From: Bacillus sp. AFS037270
Lineage (GTDB): Bacteria; Bacillota; Bacilli; Bacillales_B; DSM-18226
DNA length: 50,248 bases
Assembly (NCBI RefSeq): GCF_002585305.1
Contig: NZ_NUNF01000033.1
Location: forward strand, 84,121 to 134,368
Direction: 5' to 3'
Below the pieces are notes generated by a model. It saw only the letters and a program-made list of their open reading frames with translations. It had not been told where the DNA came from and did no database searches. The position numbers and the translations under genes were made by a program. This document shows, piece by piece, positions 9,487-15,950 of this stretch (positions are counted from its first letter, which is position 1; each line of letters starts with the position of its first letter).

Positions 9487-9584
9487 CTTATCTACCAAAA
9501 TGAAAAACATTTTGCTGGAATTGGCACCTTGCTTGGCAGGTTGCCGGGCTTCATCGGGCCAGTCCCTAAGCCTCTCTAGATAAG
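9487..9584 (-). promoter_or_regulatory. SAM-I (S-box) riboswitch
   Basis: The minus strand reads CTTATC...AGAGAGGC, then GGGACTGGCCCGATGAAGCC, CGGCAACC, AAGGTGCCAATTCC and finally GATAAG, which closes helix P1 with the initial CTTATC. These are the hallmark segments of the S-box class. A terminator follows. The riboswitch should switch off yezD-cysH-cysP-sat-cysC-cobA-sirB, and possibly cysJI, when S-adenosylmethionine is plentiful. Confidence 0.95.
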
Positions 9585-9604
9585 AATTTTATTTGATGGA
9601 ATTA

Positions 9605-9634
9605 ATCCTACCATACCAATAGGATTTATGTAAA
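9605..9634 (-). promoter_or_regulatory. Sigma-A-like promoter of the S-box operon
   Basis: TTTACA (9629-9634), an 18-base spacer and TAGGAT (9605-9610) on the minus strand would start transcription about a dozen bases before helix P1 of the riboswitch. Confidence 0.5.
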
Positions 9635-9768
9635 TAAAAAAATACAAAATTTAAAAAATTCTTAGTCTCCCCTCTCTTTCGTTGTGAACTTTTAGCAAAA
9701 TTTTTTGTGAAACCAATGCCCTTTTTTGAATTTTTGCATTTACTGTAATGTGAAGGAGGATGATAGAT

Positions 9769-10059
9769 GTGACGGAATTGAATTTTCATCATATTGCCCA
9801 TGAACTGTTAAAAAAAGAAGTAGAAGTGGTGACCCTTCAAGGGAACTTTGTTGGCAGACTTCTCGATGTTGGCCGCGATGTCATTGTATTGGAATCGAGA
9901 GGCAGGGTTCGCCCACGTGTTTTAGCGATCAGAATTGAAACCATCGTGGCGATTTTCCGGGTAGAAAATATTGGACCTAGAGGACCATTTGGATTTGGTC
10001 CAGGGGAAGTTGAACATTCACCAGGACACGAGGAAAGCAGCAGTAGCAGCAGTCATTAA
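9769..10059 (+). CDS. Small protein, possible Sm-like/DUF2642 fold
   Basis: The 96-residue product has a core of alternating strands (EVEVVTLQGNFVGRLLDVGR, then DVIVLESRG and RVLAIRIETIVAIFRVE) that resembles an Sm-like or DUF2642 barrel. A disordered Gly/Pro tail follows, ending in six serines and His. I do not recognise a specific function. DUF2642-type proteins in Bacillus include spore-associated members, so a sporulation role is possible but not shown. AAGGAGG at 9753-9759 abuts the in-frame ATG at 9760, so GTG at 9769, nine bases away, is the likely start. A hairpin terminator follows, so it is probably monocistronic. Confidence 0.6.
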   Translation: MTELNFHHIAHELLKKEVEVVTLQGNFVGRLLDVGRDVIVLESRGRVRPRVLAIRIETIVAIFRVENIGPRGPFGFGPGEVEHSPGHEESSSSSSH

Positions 10060-10070
10060 GGACGAAAAAG

Positions 10071-10100
10071 GAGAAAGCAATTTATTGCTTTCTCTTTCTT
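10071..10100 (+). terminator. Terminator after the Sm-like gene
   Basis: An 11-bp perfect stem, GAGAAAGCAAT / ATTGCTTTCTC, is followed by TTTCTT. It sits 11 bases after the stop codon. Confidence 0.75.
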
Positions 10101-10300
10101 ACCTAATTGGGGAGGTCCATTGATTGTTAAGCTGGATAAACTCTATTCTTTAAAGTTAATTCAAAGATATTTTTTTAGATTAAGGATCTTGCATTATCGA
10201 CCCGGCATGAATTTCGGATGATTTAAAACTCTTCAATAATTTCTTAATAAAAGTTTATATCACTTCCTAAATTGGGAAATACTAGCCACGAGGTGATAAA

Positions 10301-11302
10301 GTGGATGATAAATTAAGACTCACATCTTCCGAGATCGGAACATTATGGGCAGAGTATGTTAACGGCACCATGACAGATGTGGTAAATCGATATATGGTAA
10401 CTATTATTGATGACGAGGCTATTAAAGCTATTTTTCAGGATGCAATTAAGACGTTCGAAAAGCAAAAGCAACAAATCGTCATTTTTATGGAAAGCGAAGG
10501 ATTTCCAATCCCAAATGGATTTACTGAATCAGACCTATATAAATGCAAGCAGAGATTGTTCACCGATATTTTTTGTCTAAATTATTTACATATTATGTCA
10601 TTACATGGCCTACTAGGGCACACCACTTCAATAGGGGTATCAGTTAGAAAAGACTTAAGGGATTTTTACGATTCATGCGATAACGATGCAAAAAGAATGT
10701 ATCACCAAACCATTGAATTATTGCTTGAAAAAGGAAATTTTCAAAGAGATCCTTTATTTTATCCAGCAAAAACCCCAGAATATGTTTCCAGCAAAGATTT
10801 CATAGATGGCTTTTTCGGAAAGGGTAGAAAATTAGCAGCGACAGAAATGATCAGTATTTCTATCAACATTAAAAAGAGCATAATGGCTAAAACTCTTTCT
10901 ATTGCATTTAGTCAGGTCGCTCAATCAAAAGAAATAAGAAAATTTTTGACTAAATCCGAAAAAACGGCTGATCAACAAATAAAAGTCTTAACAAAATTAA
11001 TGCAAGCCGATAACTTACCAGTTCCGAAATCTTGGGAAACAGAAGTCACAACTTCAACAGAATCCCCTTTTTCTGATAAGTTAATGCTTTATCATACGGG
11101 ATTCTTATTTCAAGCTGCACAAAACTATCATGGCGCAGGTCTAGCTTCAGCCATGCGGACAGACCTTGTCACCGCTTATGAGGGTACCATTCTAGAAAAT
11201 CTAATAATAACAAAAAAATGGTTTGATTTGATGGTAGAAAATAAGTGGCTAGAACAACCGCCTCTTGCTCCTAATAGACAAGAAATTGCCAAAGAAATGT
11301 AG
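10301..11302 (+). CDS. DUF3231 family protein
   Basis: The 333-residue protein looks like two similar halves of about 160 residues, each a helical bundle. Both start with a segment of the type LTSSEIGTLWAEYVNGTM and contain FMESEGFPIPNGF or LMQADNLPVPKSW near the middle of the half. This duplicated ferritin-like layout is that of DUF3231 proteins, common in Bacillaceae and related to spore coat protein CotF. Function is not established. The start is GTG at 10301 with GAGGTG just upstream. It stands alone, with a 240-base gap before and a terminator after. Confidence 0.8.
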   Translation: MDDKLRLTSSEIGTLWAEYVNGTMTDVVNRYMVTIIDDEAIKAIFQDAIKTFEKQKQQIVIFMESEGFPIPNGFTESDLYKCKQRLFTDIFCLNYLHIMSLHGLLGHTTSIGVSVRKDLRDFYDSCDNDAKRMYHQTIELLLEKGNFQRDPLFYPAKTPEYVSSKDFIDGFFGKGRKLAATEMISISINIKKSIMAKTLSIAFSQVAQSKEIRKFLTKSEKTADQQIKVLTKLMQADNLPVPKSWETEVTTSTESPFSDKLMLYHTGFLFQAAQNYHGAGLASAMRTDLVTAYEGTILENLIITKKWFDLMVENKWLEQPPLAPNRQEIAKEM

Positions 11303-11625
11303 TGAATAGATTGTTTCCTTTTTGAATGGTTTTGTGGTGCATTGCCCTAACTGTTTGTCCAATTATTAAAAAAACCATCCTAATTTTATATAAAGAGGAT
11401 GGTTTTTTGATGTATATCCATAAAAAAAGGAATTGTCTACTTAACCTCAATTGCAAATAGGTACATTGGGATAATGTCTGCATTATTCAAATCAAGGTGT
11501 CATCTCATTACCCTTTTACGTATCAACGTGATAAAATATTGAATTGAAAGATGCGAATTACATAAATTTCGAGTTTCCTTAATGAAAGGACGAGATTAAA
11601 TTTTTATAGACAGAAGGGTTTTTTC
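11303..11625. other. Intergenic stretch
   Basis: These 323 bases between the DUF3231 and AbrB-family genes hold one clear terminator (listed separately). Otherwise I see only AT-rich DNA. No convincing promoter pair, small gene or repeat was found. Confidence 0.5.
11371..11408 (+). terminator. Terminator after the DUF3231 gene
   Basis: A 10-bp stem, AAAACCATCC / GGATGGTTTT, with a 16-base AT-rich loop is followed by T residues. The A-rich left flank would also let it act on the minus strand. Confidence 0.8.
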
Positions 11626-12735
11626 TTGATTAAATCATCAATGAATTCAGACAATAAATTACTTCGTTTTTCGGTTACCTTGATTACTGCTTTTCTGGGT
11701 GGACTATTGTTCACCGTCTTGCATACACCGATTCCTTGGCTGCTCGGACCGATGGCAGCTGTATTGATCGGCGCCAGGTTTGGAAAAATTGCCTTTTTCT
11801 GGCCGGTAGGAATTCGTGATACGGGCTTAATTATCGTTGGTTATTCGATTGGCTTATCGTTTACAAAAGACGCGCTCTTACAGATTATCGCGAAACTCCC
11901 TTCGATGCTGCTCATGACAACTTTATTAGTCTGCTTCTGCGCTGGAATTGCTTGGGTTGTTTCTAAACTGACTGGGGTCGATTATCCAACGGTCCTGACA
12001 GGAAGTATTCCTGGCGGGCTTTCGCAGATGATTATTTTTGCGGAAGAAATGAAAGGAATCGACATTACCACTGTTACTTTCCTGCAAGTAGCTCGATTGA
12101 TGATGATTATCTTTGTCGTCCCCTTTTTGATTTTGGGTCCGTTGTTTTATCATTCGGGCAGCGGTGCCGCAGCGGATGTCGTCGATAAGGCAATGCAAAC
12201 CTCAGGGCCGGTTTTTCCTAATTTGTTTTTGTTAGCAATGATCTGTATTTTGTGTGCATTCCTGGCTCGGAAGCTTAAATTTCCTACTCCCAACTTATTA
12301 GGACCTATCCTCGGAACAGCGATTGCCGGTATTTCCGGGCTGCATGGACCTGTTTTGCCGCCATCTGTATTGGATGTTTCGCAGTTTATGATTGGCTCCT
12401 ATATTGGTTTATTGTTGAAACCGGAGAAACTCGAGCATAAAGCAAAAGTCATTAGCCTTGCATTTTTAAGTGGTCTATTTATGATTGTCGGGGCTGTCTT
12501 ATTAGGAATGCTGCTTATATATTTTTACCATATTACACCGTCCACTAGTTTATTAAGCCTGGCTCCTGGAGGAATGGATCAGATGGCCATTCTCGCCCAT
12601 GAAGTGAACGCCGATTTATCCATGGTTACAGGCTATCAATTATTCCGGCTCTTTTTCATTTATTTTGTCGTTCCACCCATGCTGCGGCTGTTTTTTAAGG
12701 TTGGATCTGGAAAGATAAAAAAGAAGACTGCATAG
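11626..12735 (+). CDS. AbrB family (COG3180) integral membrane protein
   Basis: The 369-residue protein has roughly ten membrane helices arranged as two repeats. Each repeat has the motif P-GG---M seen in this family: SIPGGLSQMIIFAEEM in the first half and LAPGGMDQMAILAHEV in the second, with TPIPWLLGPM and TPNLLGPILG as the other paired signatures. Such proteins are often mislabelled ammonia monooxygenase; they are putative transporters of unknown substrate. TTG at 11626 with AGAAGGG seven bases upstream is the chosen start; ATG at 11641 is an alternative. It appears monocistronic. Confidence 0.8.
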   Translation: MIKSSMNSDNKLLRFSVTLITAFLGGLLFTVLHTPIPWLLGPMAAVLIGARFGKIAFFWPVGIRDTGLIIVGYSIGLSFTKDALLQIIAKLPSMLLMTTLLVCFCAGIAWVVSKLTGVDYPTVLTGSIPGGLSQMIIFAEEMKGIDITTVTFLQVARLMMIIFVVPFLILGPLFYHSGSGAAADVVDKAMQTSGPVFPNLFLLAMICILCAFLARKLKFPTPNLLGPILGTAIAGISGLHGPVLPPSVLDVSQFMIGSYIGLLLKPEKLEHKAKVISLAFLSGLFMIVGAVLLGMLLIYFYHITPSTSLLSLAPGGMDQMAILAHEVNADLSMVTGYQLFRLFFIYFVVPPMLRLFFKVGSGKIKKKTA

Positions 12736-12900
12736 TTTCTATTAAAATTAGACTCTAGAAGATGGAATTACTACTGGAATTGTATTTGATAATGTATAAC
12801 CAATTTGATTGGTTATTGACTACCTTGTTGATTCATTTTTTTGGCTAACTGTCATCGATAAGCACTATTGATTACCTTATCCTGCTTTTATTCATAAAAA

Positions 12901-12987
12901 AGCAATGCGGCAATGAAGTGCACCCCAAAAGTTAGAGTGAAAATCTAACTTTCGGGGGTCACCTCACAATTTCACCTCCGCATTGCT
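12901..12987 (-). terminator. Terminator of the sigma-clpP operon, interrupted by an insertion
   Basis: AGCAATGCGG (12901-12910) and CCGCATTGCT (12978-12987) form a perfect 10-bp stem, with a T tract on the minus strand. It lies 11 bases past the clpP stop. The loop is about 67 bases, far larger than normal, because it contains a second palindrome at 12919-12961. Confidence 0.7.
12919..12961. mobile_element. Palindromic remnant resembling joined IS3-type ends
   Basis: TGCACCCCAAAAGTTAGA, a 7-base spacer, then its near-complement TCTAACTTTCGGGGGTCA make a 43-base palindrome. The sequence TGCACCCCAAAAGTTAGA resembles terminal inverted repeats of IS3-family (IS150-like) elements, from memory. 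No transposase is present. It sits inside the loop of the clpP terminator. No convincing target duplication was seen. Confidence 0.4.
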
Positions 12988-12997
12988 TATTACCCTA

Positions 12998-13579
12998 TCA
13001 TTTTGGATAAAGGATTTCATCGATAATCCCGTACGCTTTTGCTTCCTCAGCACTCATAAAATAATCCCGATCCGTATCTTTGGCCACTTTTTCAACCGGT
13101 TGTCCTGTTCGCTCTGCAATAATTTGATTAATATGTTCTCTAAGTTTTAGGATACGCCGGGCCGAGATTTCAATCTCTGTTGCTTGCCCTCTAGCCCCGC
13201 CCAATGGCTGATGGATCATGATTTCACTATTCGGTAGTGCACACCTCTTCCCTTTTGTTCCGGCCAGGAGCAACATGGCGCCGAAAGAAGCGGCCATACC
13301 GGTACAAATTGTACGAACGTCAGGTTTAATTATTTGCATGGTATCGTAGATCGCAAATCCCGCTGTAGTCGAGCCTCCTGGGCTGTTTATATAGAGAGAA
13401 ATTTCTTTATCCGGGTTATCCGCTGCTAAAAATAATAATTGTGCCACGACGCTATTGGCGGTATGATCATTGATTTCCTCCCCGATGATGATAATTCTGT
13501 CCTTTAACAGACGGGAATAAATATCATAAGAACGCTCACCGCGATTGGATTGTTCAATTACATATGGAATCGTACTCAT
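12998..13579 (-). CDS. clpP: ATP-dependent Clp protease proteolytic subunit, ClpP2-like paralogue
   Basis: The 193-residue serine protease has the intact catalytic triad Ser98 (GMAASFG), His123 (MIHQPLGG) and Asp172 (DTDRDYF). It should form tetradecamers that degrade proteins fed by a Clp ATPase. Compared with the housekeeping Bacillus ClpP as I remember it, the [12 protein letters not shown] segment replaces AASMGAFLLAAG, and the context is different. This resembles the second ClpP of the Bacillus cereus group. It is 29 bases downstream of an ECF-like sigma gene with an AAGGAGG site, so the two are probably one operon and this ClpP is probably induced rather than constitutive. Confidence 0.9.
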   Translation of the reverse strand: MSTIPYVIEQSNRGERSYDIYSRLLKDRIIIIGEEINDHTANSVVAQLLFLAADNPDKEISLYINSPGGSTTAGFAIYDTMQIIKPDVRTICTGMAASFGAMLLLAGTKGKRCALPNSEIMIHQPLGGARGQATEIEISARRILKLREHINQIIAERTGQPVEKVAKDTDRDYFMSAEEAKAYGIIDEILYPK

Positions 13580-13608
13580 TTTTTTCCTCCTTGAAGCGAT
13601 TTATTAGG

Positions 13609-14313
13609 CTATGCAGCCATACAGAGAGTGCTAGAAGGAGCTTGATTTTTATAAGATGATTTTGCATTTGCATAGAAACTTGTTACATTGCTTATGGCCT
13701 TGATTGAAGGAATGGCTTCAATCAGCACAGATGGGTCCTGTTCTTTCAAGGCCTCATAAAAAATTTCAGTGAGCTCCTCTTTTTCTTCTTCATCCCAAAA
13801 TGATTCAACTGAGAAGGCTTCCCCTTCTTCAATTGTTTTTTCCAGCCGTTTTTTTCCACGATGAAGACTGGCCTTTACAGCCATTTCGGTTGTGCCTAAT
13901 ATCTCAGCAATTTCCTTTAGCTGATACTGAAATGCCTCTTTTAGCAAAAAGATGACGGCCTGCTTAGGGGTAAATTTACGAATCAGCATTTCAACTGCAT
14001 TACGGACTTCATCGAGTTGTTTCGTTGATTCTTGACTAGAAAAGTCTAGTTCAGCCTCTAACGTTTCATGTTTTCTTTTTCGAAGTTGATCAATCCAATG
14101 ATGATACGCAATTTTGTTTAATAAAGCCGGACTTATCTTGTGCTGATGATACCTTAAAGCCTTTAGATAGGTCTCCTGGGCGATGTCATCTCCATCCCAT
14201 TCATTCTGGGCTAGAAAACGGCAATAGCGCTGTAGCTTAGGATAATATTCAGTCCAGTGGTTCTCTTCCTCTTTTGAACCCATGGTCCTGAATGGGTTAA
14301 GCTTAACTGACAT
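13609..14313 (-). CDS. RNA polymerase sigma-70 factor, ECF-like, with C-terminal extension
   Basis: The 234-residue protein has a sigma region 2 (YCRFLAQNEWDGDDIAQETY, then LNKIAYHHWIDQLRKRK) and a region 4 helix-turn-helix (QLKEIAEILGTTEMAVKASL). After region 4 comes an unusual acidic tail of about 75 residues (VESFWDEEEKEELTEIFYEA) ending in Ser-Thr-Leu-Cys-Met-Ala-Ala. I chose ATG at 14313, with AAGGAG eight bases upstream. No anti-sigma gene is adjacent. A promoter-like element shared with the upstream yrzI-like gene suggests autoregulation. The Ala-Ala end could be a Clp protease signal. Confidence 0.85.
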   Translation of the reverse strand: MSVKLNPFRTMGSKEEENHWTEYYPKLQRYCRFLAQNEWDGDDIAQETYLKALRYHQHKISPALLNKIAYHHWIDQLRKRKHETLEAELDFSSQESTKQLDEVRNAVEMLIRKFTPKQAVIFLLKEAFQYQLKEIAEILGTTEMAVKASLHRGKKRLEKTIEEGEAFSVESFWDEEEKEELTEIFYEALKEQDPSVLIEAIPSIKAISNVTSFYANAKSSYKNQAPSSTLCMAA

Positions 14314-14346
14314 GTTTTTCACTCCTTATGCACTCTCTGCTATATA

Positions 14347-14376
14347 AACGTTTCAAGAAGGATGATAAGATACGGG
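14347..14376 (-). promoter_or_regulatory. Candidate ECF promoter, copy 1 (sigma gene)
   Basis: The minus strand reads CCCGTATCTTA, 13 bases, AACGTT. The same two boxes with exactly the same 13-base spacing occur upstream of the yrzI-like gene. Predicted transcription start is about 25 bases before the sigma ATG. CGTT-type -10 boxes are common for ECF sigma factors. Confidence 0.65.
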
Positions 14377-14420
14377 TCAAATTCATTTTTTTATTTTATT
14401 ATATGTTAATTTTCGAAGGA

Positions 14421-14561
14421 TCACATAAATCGATGGATGGAGATCTGCTTTTCTTTAATTTGCTGATACACTTTTGTCACGTATTCTTCTCTGGCTGCTT
14501 CTTCTAGAGTGATTTTACGTTTATTGAAGGAAATGGTAAAGAATAAGAGATTAATGGTCAT
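14421..14561 (-). CDS. yrzI: YrzI family small protein
   Basis: This 46-residue gene encodes MTINLLFFTISFNKRKITLE, a middle AAREEYVTKVYQQIKEK and the end HRFM. A hydrophobic start, a basic stretch and an amphipathic helix match the Bacillus YrzI small-protein family, which is annotated as probable sporulation-related but of unknown function. GAGGGG lies eight bases before the ATG. It ends 45 bases before the promoter element of the sigma gene and carries its own copy of that element 40 bases upstream of its start. It is probably a target of the neighbouring sigma factor. Confidence 0.75.
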   Translation of the reverse strand: MTINLLFFTISFNKRKITLEEAAREEYVTKVYQQIKEKQISIHRFM

Positions 14562-14600
14562 TTTATTCCCCTCTTTCTCTCTGCGCTCATTTTTCTTTAT

Positions 14601-14630
14601 AACGTTTGTTTGAGCTATTTAAGATACGGG
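14601..14630 (-). promoter_or_regulatory. Candidate ECF promoter, copy 2 (yrzI-like gene)
   Basis: CCCGTATCTTA, 13 bases, AACGTT on the minus strand, identical in both boxes and in spacing to the element before the sigma gene, while the spacer sequences differ. Predicted start of transcription is about 33 bases before the yrzI ATG. Confidence 0.65.
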
Positions 14631-14874
14631 GTAATAGCCCAAATTTATTTGGGATGATTATCAACTTTACATAATATTATTATGTAGTTTGTAAAAAATA
14701 TGTAAATAAAAAACTATTAAGTTAATAAGGCTTGTAATAGGCGGCAAGACATCCTACAATGGTTGTAGCATCGTTTGATAAAAAATGTGATGATTTTGAT
14801 GAAAAATAACCATGGATTATTTTTATCAGCCTGATATAATGCAAATTATACAATACATGTTAAAGGTGGGCATT
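14631..14874. other. Intergenic stretch with small palindrome and promoter
   Basis: Together with 14562-14630 this makes a 313-base gap between genes. It holds an inverted repeat CTACAA-TGG-TTGTAG at 14754-14768 and a TATAAT box at 14835-14840 that probably serves the small gene at 14875. No other gene was seen. Confidence 0.45.
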
Positions 14875-15072
14875 ATGGAGAACACAAGTCGATATGTTGT
14901 CAACGCACTTGGAAAAGGTGGGGAAACATATTATACTCTTTGTAAAGATAAACAAGAATTACAGACATGGATCCACAACAATCGTGAAAAATTAGTTATG
15001 GATGAACTCATCATTAAGGATAAAAAACAAAGTTTATTCTCCAAATGGTTCGGCCTAAAAAAACTATATTAA
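14875..15072 (+). CDS. Hypothetical small protein
   Basis: The 65-residue product starts MENTSRYVVNALGKGGETYY and ends SLFSKWFGLKKLY. It is soluble, with a predicted beta-strand start, a helical centre (DKQELQTWIHNNREKLVMDE) and a basic, aromatic C terminus. I do not recognise the family. The ATG at 14875 is preceded by AAAGGTGG at the right distance; a longer in-frame start at 14812 has no such site and would overlap the TATAAT box at 14835. A good terminator follows, so it is a one-gene unit. Confidence 0.65.
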   Translation: MENTSRYVVNALGKGGETYYTLCKDKQELQTWIHNNREKLVMDELIIKDKKQSLFSKWFGLKKLY

Positions 15073-15078
15073 CCACAG

Positions 15079-15110
15079 ACGCCATTCTCTCGCATGAATG
15101 GCGTTTTGCT
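15079..15110 (+). terminator. Terminator after the 65-residue gene
   Basis: ACGCCATT / AATGGCGT stem with a 10-base loop, followed by TTTTGCTTTT. Confidence 0.8.
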
Positions 15111-15191
15111 TTTGATAACTTAATAATTTAACAGTAAAATAACTGCATATAAATAAATATGGTATTATTTTCTAAATAGGAGGTGTTCGTT

Positions 15192-15389
15192 TTGACGAAT
15201 GAATTGGTGGAGAAAGAAGGACAATCGAAGACCGTGAACAATACGAATAATATTAGGGTCCATAATCGCTTTAGTTTAACGGTTCATTTTGGTGATTCCT
15301 TGAACTTATTAGCTTTGCTAGCAGGTGTATACATAATAAGAAGTGTTGCGAAGAAAAGAAAGCAAAAAAAGAAAGCAGAGAAAATGTAA
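15192..15389 (+). CDS. Hypothetical small membrane protein
   Basis: The 65-residue product has a polar N terminus (MTNELVEKEGQSKTVNNTNN), a short hydrophobic helix (LNLLALLAGVYIIRSVA) and a strongly basic C terminus (KKRKQKKKAEK), so it is probably a single-pass membrane-anchored protein. I do not recognise it. TTG at 15192 lies nine bases after AGGAGG; the in-frame GTG at 15183 overlaps that site. A terminator directly follows the stop codon. Confidence 0.55.
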   Translation: MTNELVEKEGQSKTVNNTNNIRVHNRFSLTVHFGDSLNLLALLAGVYIIRSVAKKRKQKKKAEKM

Positions 15390-15417
15390 TGGCGGTTGTC
15401 TCGCCATTGCATTTTTT
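15388..15417 (+). terminator. Terminator between convergent genes
   Basis: AATGGCG / CGCCATT stem with a 7-base loop, followed by GCATTTTTTT. It ends just before the stop of the minus-strand gene at 15423. Confidence 0.8.
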
Positions 15418-15422
15418 TGCTT

Positions 15423-15791
15423 TTAGTCTTCCAATTCCCTGATCCTCTTACGCAGCTCAATCATCACCGCTTTTGGGTTTTCCAGTTCAAATATGACATA
15501 TTTATATTTTCCAGCTCCCTCGATTTCCAAGTGCAATAAGGGTACATTGTGTTCGAATGAAAGGAAATACCACTCGTTACCAAATTTAAAGCTACCTTCG
15601 TAAATATGGAGTGGTGCAATCGAGGTGCCGGGCATCTTGAGCATCCACATCGGCGGTTCAAATTCATCTAGATACACCTTTTTTATAGCCTTATAGGGAA
15701 TTTTCAACTGCCATTTCAGCGCAAAAATACTTTCAACACCATTTAATCTAAGTACGAACTCTTCCTCATCAAAGTGGACTTTCCTTGTCAT
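15423..15791 (-). CDS. Hypothetical protein, possible bacterial PH-like domain
   Basis: The 122-residue protein is mostly beta-strand by eye (FVLRLNGVESIFALKWQLKI, YKAIKKVYLDEF, EWYFLSFEHNVPLLHLEI, KYKYVIFEL), with a C-terminal helix (PKAVMIELRKRIREL). Seven strands and one helix suggest a PH-like fold, as in several small Bacillus proteins that read out membrane protein or lipid parameters. That is inference from pattern, not a match. GAGGGG precedes the ATG by six bases. It stands alone between a convergent neighbour and a repeat pair. Confidence 0.6.
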   Translation of the reverse strand: MTRKVHFDEEEFVLRLNGVESIFALKWQLKIPYKAIKKVYLDEFEPPMWMLKMPGTSIAPLHIYEGSFKFGNEWYFLSFEHNVPLLHLEIEGAGKYKYVIFELENPKAVMIELRKRIRELED

Positions 15792-15877
15792 AATGGTCCC
15801 CTCACTTACGGTTTTGATTCATACCTTCTTCCTCTATTTTAACACTTACAGAATTAGGAAACTAGATCAATAAAAAA

Positions 15878-15950
15878 ATGGTGTCAGGCACCATTTGACA
15901 TGTTCCCATCATAAGAACAATACAAAATTAGTTAATGGTGCCTGACACCA
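15878..15950. repeat. Inverted pair of GGTGNCTGNCACC repeats
   Basis: GGTGTCAGGCACC (15880-15892) and GGTGCCTGACACC (15937-15949) face each other about 44 bases apart, each flanked by AAT or ATT. The pair forms a long hairpin beyond the MATE gene. The inner copy supplies the last codons of that gene. Confidence 0.8.

Noticed and set aside
9589..9801. 70-codon minus-strand frame over the S-box promoter
   Set aside because: AT-rich, overlaps the promoter and the divergent Sm-like gene, with no family resemblance.
12796..12816. ATAACCAA-N5-TTGGTTAT palindrome after the AbrB-family gene
   Set aside because: A neat 8-bp arm, but AT-rich and without a T tract; too weak to call a terminator and no promoter lies near to make it an operator.
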